Shown: positions 10,121-19,889, numbered from the stretch's first letter. The stretch: DNA of 64,000 nt from DASWYT01 sp965246875 (GCA_965246875.1 CBDFFU010000003.1:1259288-1323287); one strand, 5' to 3'. The notes: generated from the sequence alone by a model not told the origin. Numbers and translations are program-made.

Positions 10121-10122
10121 TC

Positions 10123-11223
10123 ATGTACCTGTCGCCGCTGATCCTTTATTATATTGGCCGGCAATTCTTGCTGCAGTTCCTGATGTTCATGAGCGGCCTG
10201 TTGATGGTGGTATTCGTCTTTGACACGATCGAATTGATTCGCCGTTTGGGCAAATATAATCATTTGTCGATTGACGTGTTGTTGCCCATGTCACTATTGA
10301 AACTACCCGGTATCGGGTTGCAGATCATGCCGTTTGCCATTCTCTTTTCTTGCGTGTTTTGCCTGTGGCGGTTGACGCGCAGTTACGAGCTGGTGTCTAT
10401 TCGCGCTGCTGGCGTATCAGCATGGCAGTTTTTGCTGGCCCCACTGTGTGTGACCATCGTGCTGGGTTTTATCAGCATCATGGTGTTGAATCCCATCGCA
10501 TCTGTCATGCTGGCGCGTTATGAAGATATGGTGTCGCGTTATATTTCGTTTACCCCGCAAACCACCATCAATTTGTCCAGCAACGGGTTGTGGCTGCGCC
10601 AAAGCCTGCCCGACGGCATGGCCGTCATTCACGCCACTAATATCAAAACACCGGAATGGATTATTTCACCTGCAACGGCTTTTTTCTTTGACAGACAAAA
10701 AGATATGACGTTCCGTATTGATGCCGATCAAATGGTGTTGGATGACAAAGTCTGGACATTCAAAAATGCCGCCAGCTTTAATCTCAAAGACAATAAAACC
10801 GAATATTTTGATACGCTGTCAATGCCAACAACCCTGACCCGGCGTGAGATCGAAAGCCGCTTTGATTCGCCCGATACGGTGTCTTTCTGGAACCTGCCGA
10901 CGTATGCCCGCGTGACGGCGGCGACCGGATTTTCGGCCGCGGCCCTGTGGTCGCATTATTACAGCCTGTTATCGGAACCGATTCTCAATATGGCACTGGT
11001 GATGCTGGCCGCCGCGATCGCCTTGCGTTCGCCGCGTTATCTCAAAGGCTGGGGCATGGTCATCAGCACGATGCTGACGGCGTTCCTCGTTTTCTTTCTG
11101 GGTGACTTGCTGGAAGCCTTGGGCATTTCAGAACGTTTGCCATTGCTTTTATCGTCATTTGCGCCATCTTTGATAGCCTTGATGGCGGGCATGAGCTTTT
11201 TGCTGTACCGCGAGGATGGCTGA
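10123..11223 (+). CDS. lptG: LPS export permease LptG
   Basis: 366 residues, same family and topology as LptF (membrane segments near 15-35, 55-80, 100-120 and three after about 270). Motifs ELIRRLGKYNHLS, SYELVSIRAAGVS and RSPRYLKGWGMVIS are characteristic of LptG. It follows lptF directly and its end overlaps the region where surA translation begins. Confidence 0.93.
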   Translation: MYLSPLILYYIGRQFLLQFLMFMSGLLMVVFVFDTIELIRRLGKYNHLSIDVLLPMSLLKLPGIGLQIMPFAILFSCVFCLWRLTRSYELVSIRAAGVSAWQFLLAPLCVTIVLGFISIMVLNPIASVMLARYEDMVSRYISFTPQTTINLSSNGLWLRQSLPDGMAVIHATNIKTPEWIISPATAFFFDRQKDMTFRIDADQMVLDDKVWTFKNAASFNLKDNKTEYFDTLSMPTTLTRREIESRFDSPDTVSFWNLPTYARVTAATGFSAAALWSHYYSLLSEPILNMALVMLAAAIALRSPRYLKGWGMVISTMLTAFLVFFLGDLLEALGISERLPLLLSSFAPSLIALMAGMSFLLYREDG

Positions 11224-11224
11224 G

Positions 11225-12526
11225 ATGACGGCACTAAAAATAAAAAGGACAATGAGCCTCATGAACCAAAGTCGATTTTTACTTGTCGCTTGTGTCTGTT
11301 TGCTGCCGTTCATAAGCCACGCTGAAAACGGCGCTGGCGGGATTGCAGCTATTGTAAATGACACTGTCGTGACCAACAGCGACGTCAACGCACGTGTCAA
11401 TTTGATCGTCCAAGGTGCGCGCGCACAACCCGATGCCGCAACGCGGAAACAATTGTCACAACAGACATTGCAAAGCTTGATCGAAGAACAGATTCGCATG
11501 TCTGAAGTCAAGAAACAGGATATTGCAGTCGACGATGCCGAGATTGATGACGGGATCGACAAGCTGGCTGCACAAAACAATATTCCGCCCGATAAATTCC
11601 GGATGCTGTTACAACAAGTACCGGGAAATCTGGAAACCTTGCGCAACCAGATTCGTGTCCAGGCCGGCTGGGGGAAACTGGTGCGCCAGAAACTGCGTCC
11701 ACAGGTTACTGTGACCGATACCGATATCGACACCTATTTATCTGAACAGAAAAAGCAGACCGGTAAAACGGAGTATGAGCTGGCTGAAATTTTGCTGCCG
11801 TATCACGACACTGTCAGCGAAAACGCGATGCGCGCACTGACACAAAAAATTATTGTCGAGATGCAGACCAAACATACGCGTTTTTCGGTTCTGGCCAAAC
11901 AATTTTCACAAGGTGCCGAAGCCAATAAAGGCGGGCTGCTGGGGTTTGTAAAAGAAGGCCAGTTTGATGCAGCGTTGGAACAGGCCGCCAAGGCGATGAA
12001 TATTGGTGATGTCAGCCCACCGGTTAAAACGGCCAGTGCATATCATGTGTTGTATCTCAAAAACAAACGCCAGATCATGTCGTTGGAAGAAAGCAGCAAA
12101 AAACTGCAGATCAAACAATTGTTCATTCCCGCCCCGCCACAGGCACCGGATGATTACGTACAGCAGGCCTATGGCCAGATGAAGCAGTGGCAGTCACAGG
12201 CAACAGATTGCATTGCCATGCAAAAAATCATCACGGCCAATCCATCACCCATGTCACGCGATCTGGGCATGATGTCATTGTCTGATATGCCACAACCCGT
12301 TGCTGCTCTTGTCAAAGACGCGCCAACAGGCAAAGCACTTGATCCGCTGCGTGCGGCCGACGGATTTTTGCTGTTGATGGTCTGTGGTCATGATGACGCT
12401 GCGGGTGGTGAAGCCGTGCGTGATGCCGCCGCCAATATTATCGGGTCTGAACGGTTGAACCGTTTACAGCGCCGTTATTTCCGTGATCTGAAAGATGCTG
12501 CTTATATCGACATTAAAGCTAAATGA
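11225..12526 (+). CDS. surA: SurA-like periplasmic peptidyl-prolyl isomerase / chaperone
   Basis: 433 residues. A signal peptide (SRFLLVACVCLLPFISHAE) is followed by a SurA N-terminal domain (AIVNDTVVTNSDVNARV, about 40-165) and a parvulin domain (about 180-285, ending GDVSPPVKTASAYHVLYL). The C-terminal part looks like a degenerate second parvulin. SurA escorts outer-membrane proteins, including LptD. GAGG nine bases before the ATG at 11225 favours this start over 11216; ATGs at 11252 and 11261 are also possible. Its end overlaps rsmA by 4 bp. Confidence 0.87.
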   Translation: MTALKIKRTMSLMNQSRFLLVACVCLLPFISHAENGAGGIAAIVNDTVVTNSDVNARVNLIVQGARAQPDAATRKQLSQQTLQSLIEEQIRMSEVKKQDIAVDDAEIDDGIDKLAAQNNIPPDKFRMLLQQVPGNLETLRNQIRVQAGWGKLVRQKLRPQVTVTDTDIDTYLSEQKKQTGKTEYELAEILLPYHDTVSENAMRALTQKIIVEMQTKHTRFSVLAKQFSQGAEANKGGLLGFVKEGQFDAALEQAAKAMNIGDVSPPVKTASAYHVLYLKNKRQIMSLEESSKKLQIKQLFIPAPPQAPDDYVQQAYGQMKQWQSQATDCIAMQKIITANPSPMSRDLGMMSLSDMPQPVAALVKDAPTGKALDPLRAADGFLLLMVCGHDDAAGGEAVRDAAANIIGSERLNRLQRRYFRDLKDAAYIDIKAK

Positions 12527-13401
12527 CAGCAACGCGCGAACAGATCAATGCGATCACCGCTTTGCCGCCACTGCGTGACGTCGTCAGCGAATTTGGCCTG
12601 CGCGCCGATAAAGCTTTTGGCCAGAATTTTTTGTTCGATTTGAATTTAACGGGGAAAATCGCGCGGTCTGCTGGTGATCTGACCGGCCATACCGTCTTTG
12701 AAATCGGTCCCGGTCCTGGTGGTCTGACCCGCGCCTTGTTGACCGAAACCAAAGCCGAACAAGTCATTGCGATCGAGAAGGACCGGCGCGTATTACCATT
12801 GCTCGACGATCTGCAATTTGCCGCGGGCAGCCGCTTAAAAATTTTGGAGCGGGATGCGCTGTTTTTTGATTACAACACGCCCGGACCAAAAGCAATCGTC
12901 GCTAATCTGCCATACAATGTGGCTACGCCATTATTATTGCACTGGCTGCATCACGCTGACGAATTTTCATCATTCACCCTGATGTTCCAGCGTGAAGTGG
13001 CAGAACGTCTGTTTGCCAAAGTCGGCGATAAAGCCTATGGCCGTTTGTCGATTATTACGCAATTACTTTGTACCGGCCACATCGTGTTTGACTTGCCACC
13101 CGAAGCTTTTACGCCACCACCAAAAGTGACGTCATCGGTTGTGCGTCTGGTGCCACGCCCGGCGGACGCTTTTGCCGGTCAGGATAAAGTCACATTAATC
13201 AAGAATATCGAGATCATCACGCAGATGGCGTTTGGCATGCGCCGCAAGATGTTGCGGCAAAGTCTTAAACCGCTGCACATTGACTTTGCTGCATTGGGCA
13301 TTGCGGAAACGAAACGCGCCGAGGAGTTGACGATTAATGATTACGTGACGCTAGCAACTCAGGTTCGATCAGAGCTTTTGTCTCATCCCGCATCATCGTA
13401 A
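12523..13401 (+). CDS. rsmA: 16S rRNA (adenine1518-N6/1519-N6)-dimethyltransferase
   Basis: 292 residues. The KsgA/RsmA features are clear: FGQNFLFD, SAM-binding EIGPGPGGLTRALL, ANLPYNVATPLL (catalytic NLPY) and FTPPPKVTSSVVRL. It dimethylates two adenines near the 3' end of 16S rRNA. Its last 68 bp are shared, in opposite orientation, with the end of gmk. The usual neighbour pdxA (between surA and rsmA in many alphaproteobacteria) is absent. Confidence 0.95.
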   Translation: MTATREQINAITALPPLRDVVSEFGLRADKAFGQNFLFDLNLTGKIARSAGDLTGHTVFEIGPGPGGLTRALLTETKAEQVIAIEKDRRVLPLLDDLQFAAGSRLKILERDALFFDYNTPGPKAIVANLPYNVATPLLLHWLHHADEFSSFTLMFQREVAERLFAKVGDKAYGRLSIITQLLCTGHIVFDLPPEAFTPPPKVTSSVVRLVPRPADAFAGQDKVTLIKNIEIITQMAFGMRRKMLRQSLKPLHIDFAALGIAETKRAEELTINDYVTLATQVRSELLSHPASS

Positions 13402-14068
13402 CGAAATTATCCAAACCGCGTAAACGTCCGCGTTTCATGCGCTCCGCACCCAAAATCGTGCGCAATTTGAACATGCTGTCATTCATGTCTTTATTGATAA
13501 TCACATAGTCATAGGTCTGGCATTTGCCAAACTGTTCGAGATTGTCCATCAGGCGATGCTGGATAAACGATTCTTCTTCCTGATTGCGATTGCGCATGCG
13601 GCGTTCCATTTCCACAGCCGATGGTGGCAACACGAAAACCGACACTAAATCAGCACGCGAAAACGCCGCAATCTGATTAACACCAGCTGTATCAATCTCG
13701 AACAGAATATCTATACCTTGTGAGAGAATATCTTCGACCGGGCCGCGCGGTGTGCCGTAATAATTGCCATGAATTTTGGTGTGTTCCAGCAATTCATTAT
13801 CCGCCAGCATGCGTTTAAATTCGTCATCCTTGGTAAAATAATAATCGCGGCCATGCACTTCATTCGGGCGTGGCGGATGACGGGTCGTGGCCGATATTGA
13901 CAAGCGGATATTGCTGTCTTGTTCCAGCAAATTCTGGCACATGGTGGTTTTACCCGTACCCGATGGTGCCGATACGGCCAGCATCAAACCACGGCGTTTT
14001 AAACCCTCGATATGCGGCAATTCACTGCTGACATCGCCGACATGAAATTCACTTTGCTGGGGCGACAT
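13334..14068 (-). CDS. gmk: Guanylate kinase
   Basis: 244 residues, somewhat longer than the usual 205-220. The P-loop SAPSGTGKTT, the STTRHPPRPNEVHGRDYYF segment that binds GMP, and ETAG-like EIDTAGVNQI are present. It phosphorylates GMP to GDP. There is a 25-residue N-terminal extension, and the last 22 codons (after GRLRGLDNFV) overlap the rsmA reading frame tail-to-tail. Confidence 0.95.
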   Translation of the reverse strand: MSPQQSEFHVGDVSSELPHIEGLKRRGLMLAVSAPSGTGKTTMCQNLLEQDSNIRLSISATTRHPPRPNEVHGRDYYFTKDDEFKRMLADNELLEHTKIHGNYYGTPRGPVEDILSQGIDILFEIDTAGVNQIAAFSRADLVSVFVLPPSAVEMERRMRNRNQEEESFIQHRLMDNLEQFGKCQTYDYVIINKDMNDSMFKLRTILGAERMKRGRLRGLDNFVTMMRDETKALIEPELLASRNH

Positions 14069-14139
14069 ACGGCGCTCGCTTTGCTAAAAAAGACAGATAA
14101 AGACGCCAACAGACTAACCCGCAATAGGTTAAGAATCAA

Positions 14140-14925
14140 ATGCCAAAATCCGTTTCTCCGCTAAACGTTATCGTCATTACCGGAGCCTCCAGTGGCCTGG
14201 GCCTAGCCTTGGCCATGCAATACGCGGCCCCTGGCATAACATTGGGTTTACTGGGCCGCAACACTGAACGCCTAGACCAAATAGCGCAACAATGCCGTAA
14301 CAAGGGCGCTGCTGTTGAAATAGCTGTGGTTGATATAACGGATGCAGATGCGATGGCCGTTTGGCTGACAGGCTTTGACGAACAGCATCCAATTGATACA
14401 TGCATTGCCAATGCCGGCGTGTCAGCAGGAACGGCGGGTGGCGAAGAAACCCTGTCGCAGGTCAAACACATTATGGATGTCAATGTAAGCGGTGTCTTGC
14501 ACACCATTCATCCCGTACTTGATCGGATGCGCCAACGCAAGTCAGGGCAAATTGCGCTTATCAGCTCGATGGCCGGTTGGGTCGGCTTGCCGGGCGCACC
14601 GGCTTATGGCATGAGCAAAGCCGCGATCCGCATTTACGGCCAGGCCTTGCGCAGCCTTTATGCACCACAGGGCATTAAAGTGAATGTTGTTTGCCCCGGT
14701 TTCATCAAAACACCAATGACAGACATTAATCCGTTCCCCATGCCGTTCATGATGGATGCCGATCAAGCCGCTAAAATTATCTGCGAGGGTTTAAAACGCA
14801 ATAAAGGTTTGATCGTATTCCCGTGGCAGAAATTTATTATTGTGCGACTGTTATCGATGTTGCCAGACATATTCGTGACCTGGTTTGGTCGGCGTTTGCC
14901 AGGAAAGCCTTCGCGAAATAAATAG
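14140..14925 (+). CDS. Short-chain dehydrogenase/reductase
   Basis: 261 residues, classical SDR: cofactor motif TGASSGLGLA, NAG motif (IANAGVSAG), catalytic Ser in ISSMAG and YGMSK (Tyr/Lys). A hydrophobic C-terminal stretch (FIIVRLLSMLPDIFVTWF) suggests membrane association, as in some lipid- or polysaccharide-linked SDRs. The substrate is unknown. It stands alone between gmk (divergent) and a small minus-strand gene. Confidence 0.85.
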   Translation: MPKSVSPLNVIVITGASSGLGLALAMQYAAPGITLGLLGRNTERLDQIAQQCRNKGAAVEIAVVDITDADAMAVWLTGFDEQHPIDTCIANAGVSAGTAGGEETLSQVKHIMDVNVSGVLHTIHPVLDRMRQRKSGQIALISSMAGWVGLPGAPAYGMSKAAIRIYGQALRSLYAPQGIKVNVVCPGFIKTPMTDINPFPMPFMMDADQAAKIICEGLKRNKGLIVFPWQKFIIVRLLSMLPDIFVTWFGRRLPGKPSRNK

Positions 14926-14933
14926 ATTTAAGT

Positions 14934-15416
14934 TTACGTGTAATTAAATAATAATTGTAGCGCTGTATTCATGGGCGGCAGCTCACCTTTGTAATGATGC
15001 TGTCGTGCAGAGTTTTTTAAAGCGACAATTTCCAAAAATTGTGAAGCCACTTCTGGTTTGGCTTTTACTAGTTTTAAATGTGTGCGTAAATGGGTCGGAT
15101 TACCGATGATGTCATCGGCATTTATCAAAGCGACAATCATCAGCTCGGAAAAATCCTTGTCTGTGAATCCAAGCTTGATACCTGGCATAACAGATAAGAC
15201 CGGAATGAAGTCATGACCGACCCTGTCCATTGTATATGTTGCGAAACATGTACGCTTGGGATGTCTATCCGCACCAGTTTTGACGCTTTCAATAAATGAA
15301 ACTTTTTTCAAACCACTCTCATCATCGCAAGAAATCCTTTTTTCAATTGTCTTGATTTCTGTCTCTGCTTGATTAGGCTTTCTAGCAAATTTTTTCAGTA
15401 TTCTAGCTCTTGTCAT
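14934..15416 (-). CDS. Hypothetical protein
   Basis: 160 residues from the ATG at 15416, which has a strong GAGG six bases upstream. No family is recognised. It is basic at the N-terminus (RARILKKFARKPN) and has an alpha/beta-looking core (SFIESVKTGADRHP..., ELMIVALINADDIIG). No signal peptide or membrane segment is seen. It is convergent with the SDR gene. A possible TTGACT / TACATA promoter with 17-bp spacing lies in the AT-rich leader upstream. Confidence 0.6.
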   Translation of the reverse strand: MTRARILKKFARKPNQAETEIKTIEKRISCDDESGLKKVSFIESVKTGADRHPKRTCFATYTMDRVGHDFIPVLSVMPGIKLGFTDKDFSELMIVALINADDIIGNPTHLRTHLKLVKAKPEVASQFLEIVALKNSARQHHYKGELPPMNTALQLLFNYT

Positions 15417-15499
15417 AATTTTCCTCTTTTTATTATATGTATATATAATTTTTGAAAAAGTCAAACAGAAAAATCAACAGTAAAAGTATGTTTTTATGT

Positions 15500-16267
15500 T
15501 TATTTCACCATCTGAATAGGCCCGGTCGCGCGGCCATGAATAAACTGGTCAATATACTCATTATCAGACTTATCCAGCCATTCAATCGGCCCTTGCCAAA
15601 CGATGCGACCGTCATGAAGCATGGCGACCTTGTCGGCGATTTTGCGGACGGAGGTCATGTCGTGGGTAATGGTGACTGCTGTCGCGCCCAGTTCCGTGAC
15701 GCAATCTTTGATCAGGCCGTTGATGACATCGGCCATGATCGGGTCGAGACCGGTGGTTGGTTCGTCAAAAAAAATGATTTCCGGCTGGTTGGCAATAGCG
15801 CGTGCCAAGGCCACACGTTTTTGCATACCCCCTGATAATTCCGCCGGGAATTTTAAGCCGACATCAGCGCGCAAACCCACCATGCGGAGTTTGTCGGCGG
15901 CAATATCTGGTCCCTGCTCGCGCTGGATGCGCTTTTCTTGCAGCAAACCGAAACAAATGTTTTCCCACACGGGCAAGCTGTCAAACAAGGCACCGCCCTG
16001 AAACAACATCCCAAACTTGCTTTGCATTTTTTGCAATTTGTTGCCGCGCAGGCCTACCATCTCCTGACCATCAACCAGAATTGAGCCTTTATCAGCATTC
16101 ATTAGGCCCATGATACATTTGATAGTCACTGATTTGCCAGTCCCAGACCCGCCGATAATCACGACGGATTCTTTGGCCTGCACATCCAGATTGACGCCGC
16201 GCAATACATGTTGACGGCCAAAGCTTTTCTGCACATCGGTCAGGCGAATTTTGGGAGACGTGGACAT
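15500..16267 (-). CDS. mlaF: Phospholipid/lipid transport ABC ATPase MlaF
   Basis: 255 residues. Walker A GGSGTGKS, signature LSGGMQKRVALARA and Walker B IIFFDEPTTGLD are intact, and RIVWQGP near the C-terminus is typical of MlaF/Ttg2A. With MlaE it powers lipid traffic between inner and outer membrane. It starts 12 bp after mlaE. An mlaD substrate-binding gene is not next to it in this window. Confidence 0.93.
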   Translation of the reverse strand: MSTSPKIRLTDVQKSFGRQHVLRGVNLDVQAKESVVIIGGSGTGKSVTIKCIMGLMNADKGSILVDGQEMVGLRGNKLQKMQSKFGMLFQGGALFDSLPVWENICFGLLQEKRIQREQGPDIAADKLRMVGLRADVGLKFPAELSGGMQKRVALARAIANQPEIIFFDEPTTGLDPIMADVINGLIKDCVTELGATAVTITHDMTSVRKIADKVAMLHDGRIVWQGPIEWLDKSDNEYIDQFIHGRATGPIQMVK

Positions 16268-16279
16268 GAAAGCGCTACC

Positions 16280-17089
16280 TTAGGAAAAGAAAACTTGCGT
16301 CAGGATATAATTGAAAATCAAAATCAGGATTGAGGATGTTACGACTGCATTCGTGGTGGCTGATCCCACGCCTTGCGCGCCGCGTTCGGAATTATAACCG
16401 TGATAGCAACCCATCAGGGCTACCACAAAACCAAACACTGCGGCCTTCGTCAAACCGGAAATGACATCCATCGGTTCCAGGAAATCCCAGGTGTTCTTCA
16501 AATAGGTCGCGGCATTGAAATCAAGCTTGTAGACTGCAATCAGATACCCGCCAAAAATGCCGATAATGTCAGCAATAAAGACCAATACCGGCAACATCAA
16601 CGTGCCGGCAATCAAACGCGGTGCGATCAGATATTGAAACGGATTAGTGGATAATGTGCGCAAAGCGTCAATCTGCTCGGTCACGCGCATGGTGCCAATT
16701 TCAGCGGCCATTGAGGCACCGATACGGCCAGCGACCATCAATCCCGCCAAAACCGGAGCCAGTTCACGGGTGACTGATAAAGCTACAACCGTGGCAATCG
16801 CACTTTCGGCGTTAAAGCGGGAAAAGCCGGTATAGCTCTGCAACGCCAGCACCATGCCGGTAAAAAGTGCGGTCAGACCAACAACAGGTAATGAATAAAA
16901 CCCGATCTCGGAAAACTGGCGTAAAATCAGACGGCCATAATAAGGTGGCTTTACAACATGCAACAGGCTTTGGCTGATAAAGGCGGTCAAAGCACCAACC
17001 GTGCCACAAAGCTGCAACACCGCCTGCCCGGTCTTTTGGCAAAGCTGAAGAAAAAATTGTCCAAAAGACGAAGCGGTGTGTGTCTGCAT
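16280..17089 (-). CDS. mlaE: MlaE-family lipid ABC transporter permease
   Basis: 269 residues. It shows the MlaE permease pattern: YSLPVVGLTALFTGMVLALQ, RELAPVLAGLMVAGRIGASMAAEIGTM-type segment (around residues 125-155) and EQIDALRTL, then four or five hydrophobic segments to the C-terminus, which ends VFFS. First gene of mlaE-mlaF. Confidence 0.93.
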   Translation of the reverse strand: MQTHTASSFGQFFLQLCQKTGQAVLQLCGTVGALTAFISQSLLHVVKPPYYGRLILRQFSEIGFYSLPVVGLTALFTGMVLALQSYTGFSRFNAESAIATVVALSVTRELAPVLAGLMVAGRIGASMAAEIGTMRVTEQIDALRTLSTNPFQYLIAPRLIAGTLMLPVLVFIADIIGIFGGYLIAVYKLDFNAATYLKNTWDFLEPMDVISGLTKAAVFGFVVALMGCYHGYNSERGAQGVGSATTNAVVTSSILILIFNYILTQVFFS

Positions 17090-17121
17090 GACAAAAATTT
17101 TGGCACAGGCTCTTTAGAGAA

Positions 17122-18231
17122 TCAAGCCACGGCCACCCGTTTAAAACGGTGACCCAAAGACGTTAACACCTCATAGCCAATGGTGCCGACCATGGCGGCC
17201 AGTTCGTCCGGCGTTTGCGCTGGCCCGAAAACCTCCAGCCTGTCACCATCGTGTAAAGCGTTTTCTGGCACGCCGGAAATATCGACGGTGACAATATCCA
17301 TCGATACACGGCCCAAGACAGGTAAAGCCTGGTTTTGATAATACAGATAGCCAGTGTCGCTAAGGCTACGGAAAAACCCGTCAGCATAGCCTAAGGCGAC
17401 ACTGGCCAGACGCTGGCCCGGCGAAACCGTTCGCGTGGCGCGATAGCCGACAGTTCCAGTTTTAAACACCGTGCGCATTTGTAAAATTGGCACCGATAAA
17501 GACACCACTGGCCGCATTGGGTTCGGCTGTGCTGGTGTCGGGTTCAGGCCATACAACGCCGCACCCGGCCGCACCATATCAAAATGAAAATCAGCCCCGC
17601 AAAAGATACCATCTGATGCAGCAAGAGACAGTTTAGCGTCAGGACATTTACGAGCTGCTGCTAGAAAATCAAAGCGCTGTTGCGCATTCATGGCATCATT
17701 CGGTGTATCAGCGCAGGCCAGATGACTTATCAGCATAGATATATGATGACCGTTTTGGCGTAATTCAGCGACAGCATCATCCAGTTTAGGCGCATTAAAA
17801 CCTAAGCGATTGAGACCCGTGTCGACATGCACAACAAACTCTGATCCGACATTCGTCCAACGTTGCAAAGCACCAAGACCATTCAAAACAGGCGTTAAGT
17901 GTGCGGCAATACAAACCTCTTCTTCACCGGGCAATGCGCCGTGCAACACATAAATTTTCGCCTGTGGTAACAGGATGCGCAAGGCCACACCTTCTTGCAC
18001 ATGCGCGACAAAAAACTGCCGTGCACCCTGCTCCCATAATATGGGTGCAACAAGTTCAATGCCTAATCCATAAGCGTTGGCTTTGACGGCTGGCGCGATT
18101 AGAGAGTTCGGTGCTTTGGCCGCTAGGACACAATAATTTTCAGCCAAGGCAGATTGCGAGATCGACAACAGACCACACCCTGACGGCGAAGTTTTGCTGT
18201 TTGCTTCGGCCGGGGTAATGGAATGGATCAT
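17122..18231 (-). CDS. alr: Alanine racemase
   Basis: 369 residues from the ATG at 18231 (a TTG nine bases upstream is the alternative). It is a fold-type III PLP enzyme making D-alanine for peptidoglycan. The PLP lysine motif AVKANAYGLG (Lys50), VHVDTGLNRLG, MVRPGAALYG and the second catalytic Tyr in GYRATRTVSPGQ are visible. It follows dnaB on the same strand with a 29-bp gap; alr next to dnaB is a common arrangement. Confidence 0.95.
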   Translation of the reverse strand: MIHSITPAEANSKTSPSGCGLLSISQSALAENYCVLAAKAPNSLIAPAVKANAYGLGIELVAPILWEQGARQFFVAHVQEGVALRILLPQAKIYVLHGALPGEEEVCIAAHLTPVLNGLGALQRWTNVGSEFVVHVDTGLNRLGFNAPKLDDAVAELRQNGHHISMLISHLACADTPNDAMNAQQRFDFLAAARKCPDAKLSLAASDGIFCGADFHFDMVRPGAALYGLNPTPAQPNPMRPVVSLSVPILQMRTVFKTGTVGYRATRTVSPGQRLASVALGYADGFFRSLSDTGYLYYQNQALPVLGRVSMDIVTVDISGVPENALHDGDRLEVFGPAQTPDELAAMVGTIGYEVLTSLGHRFKRVAVA

Positions 18232-18260
18232 GTGCGGCAAAATTTTTGAATAGCGATTGG

Positions 18261-19778
18261 CTATTCGTCCATGATTTTATATTCACGCAACAAATCACTG
18301 AAGCGGGTAAATTGGCCTTCAAACGCCATCGGCACGATGCCGGTCGGGCCGTGACGTTGTTTGGCAATCACGCATTCCGCCGTGCCACGCACATACTCCA
18401 GACGTTCCTGATAACGCTGGACACGTTTTAAATAGGAATCTTCTTTTTCGATCCCTGTTTGTATCGGTTTGTCACGCTCCAGATAATAATCCTCGCGATA
18501 AACAAACATCACAACATCGGCATCTTGTTCGATCGACCCGGATTCCCGTAGGTCGGCCAATTGCGGGCGTTTATTTTCACGCTGTTCAACGGCACGCGAC
18601 AACTGTGACAAGGCAATAACGGGAACGTTTAGTTCTTTCGCCAGAGTTTTGAGACCACGGCTGATTTCTGAAATTTCCTGCACCCGGTTATCCTGTGCGC
18701 GTTTCGAACTGCCACCGATCAACTGTAAGTAATCGACAATGATTAAACCTAAACCATGCTGACGCTGCAAACGACGGGCGCGGGCGCGAATAGCACCGAT
18801 AGTGAGCGCAGCCGAATCGTCAATAAATAACGGCAATTCTGCCAGATCGCTGGCCGCCTGGGCAAAGGTCATAAATTCGTCTTGGCTCACTTCGCCACGA
18901 CGAATTTTGTCGGATGGCACGCCGCTGACTTCGCCGATCACGCGTGATGCCAATTGTTCCGCGCCCATTTCCAAAGAAAAGAAACCCACTTTGGCGCCTT
19001 GTTGGCCATTGCTGCGGTTAAACGCTTTCGCTGCATTCACCGCAATGTTGGTGGCAAGCGACGTTTTGCCCATCCCTGGACGGCCAGCCAAAATGACGAG
19101 ATCGCTTGGATGCAAACCACCCAGCTTGCTGTCCAGATCTTTCAAACCTGTTGTGACACCCGTCACGTGACCAACAGTTTTGAATGCTTTTTCGGCACGT
19201 TCACGCGCAGTCTGGGTGCTTTGGGCAAAGCTGATGAAGCCGCCTTTAAAATCGCCAAATTGCGCTAGATTGTACAATTTGGACTCAGCTGCTTCGATTT
19301 GTGTTTTGGCGTTGTCGTCGATGTCTTGCTTGCGCGCGCGTTCCGTCAATTCATCCGCCAGACCGATCAACTGCCGACGCAAAAACGCTTCGTGAATCGT
19401 GCGGCCATAATCGGCGACGTTTGTGGTTGAGACAGCAGCACTCAGTAAATCCGTCAGATACGCAGTCCCGCCAGCACCCTCTAAATCATGGTCTTTTTCG
19501 AAGAAGCCTTTGAGCAACGTCGGGGTCGGAATAATGCCGTTGTGATTCAGTTTTAAAATATAATCATACAAACGCTGATGCAGCGGCATGTAGAAATGTT
19601 GCGATTCCAGAAACTCGTTGATCTTTTCAATGCAACGCTGGTCAACCAGCATGGCACCCAATAACGCCTGCTCGATCTCAATATCGTGTGGCAATGGGGA
19701 GATGATGGTAATGGCCGTGCCGTTTTTGACGACAAGCGCATCGCTGATTGGCAAAGGATGGACGTTTGAATTCATCAT
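18261..19778 (-). CDS. dnaB: Replicative DNA helicase
   Basis: 505 residues. The N-terminal DnaB domain (PHDIEIEQALLGAML, about 28-135) is followed by the RecA-like helicase with Walker A GRPGMGKTS, Walker B LIIVDYLQL and LSQLSRAVEQR. No intein is seen. An intrinsic terminator at 19815-19845 separates it from the ribosomal operon upstream, so it needs its own promoter. Confidence 0.97.
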   Translation of the reverse strand: MMNSNVHPLPISDALVVKNGTAITIISPLPHDIEIEQALLGAMLVDQRCIEKINEFLESQHFYMPLHQRLYDYILKLNHNGIIPTPTLLKGFFEKDHDLEGAGGTAYLTDLLSAAVSTTNVADYGRTIHEAFLRRQLIGLADELTERARKQDIDDNAKTQIEAAESKLYNLAQFGDFKGGFISFAQSTQTARERAEKAFKTVGHVTGVTTGLKDLDSKLGGLHPSDLVILAGRPGMGKTSLATNIAVNAAKAFNRSNGQQGAKVGFFSLEMGAEQLASRVIGEVSGVPSDKIRRGEVSQDEFMTFAQAASDLAELPLFIDDSAALTIGAIRARARRLQRQHGLGLIIVDYLQLIGGSSKRAQDNRVQEISEISRGLKTLAKELNVPVIALSQLSRAVEQRENKRPQLADLRESGSIEQDADVVMFVYREDYYLERDKPIQTGIEKEDSYLKRVQRYQERLEYVRGTAECVIAKQRHGPTGIVPMAFEGQFTRFSDLLREYKIMDE

Positions 19779-19814
19779 CAGAACACTATACCCGATTCAC
19801 GCCAGCAATTTCAT

Positions 19815-19845
19815 CAAAAAAAGCCAGCTGTGAGGCCGGCTTTTC
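19815..19845 (-). terminator. Rho-independent terminator of rpsF-rpsR-rplI
   Basis: On the minus strand a GC-rich hairpin (arms AAAAGCCGGC and GCTGGCTTTT, loop around CTCACA) ends in a run of seven T. It lies 45-75 bp past the rplI stop. A second, weaker hairpin with GGCGTC arms straddles the rplI stop at 19883-19902. Confidence 0.75.
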
Positions 19846-19889
19846 AAAATTCTATTAACTGACTGATGTCTTAAGACTTCAAAAGACGC

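Noticed and set aside
15452..16113. Plus-strand ORFs opposite mlaF
   Set aside because: They are shadows of the well-supported ABC ATPase, with no motifs of their own.
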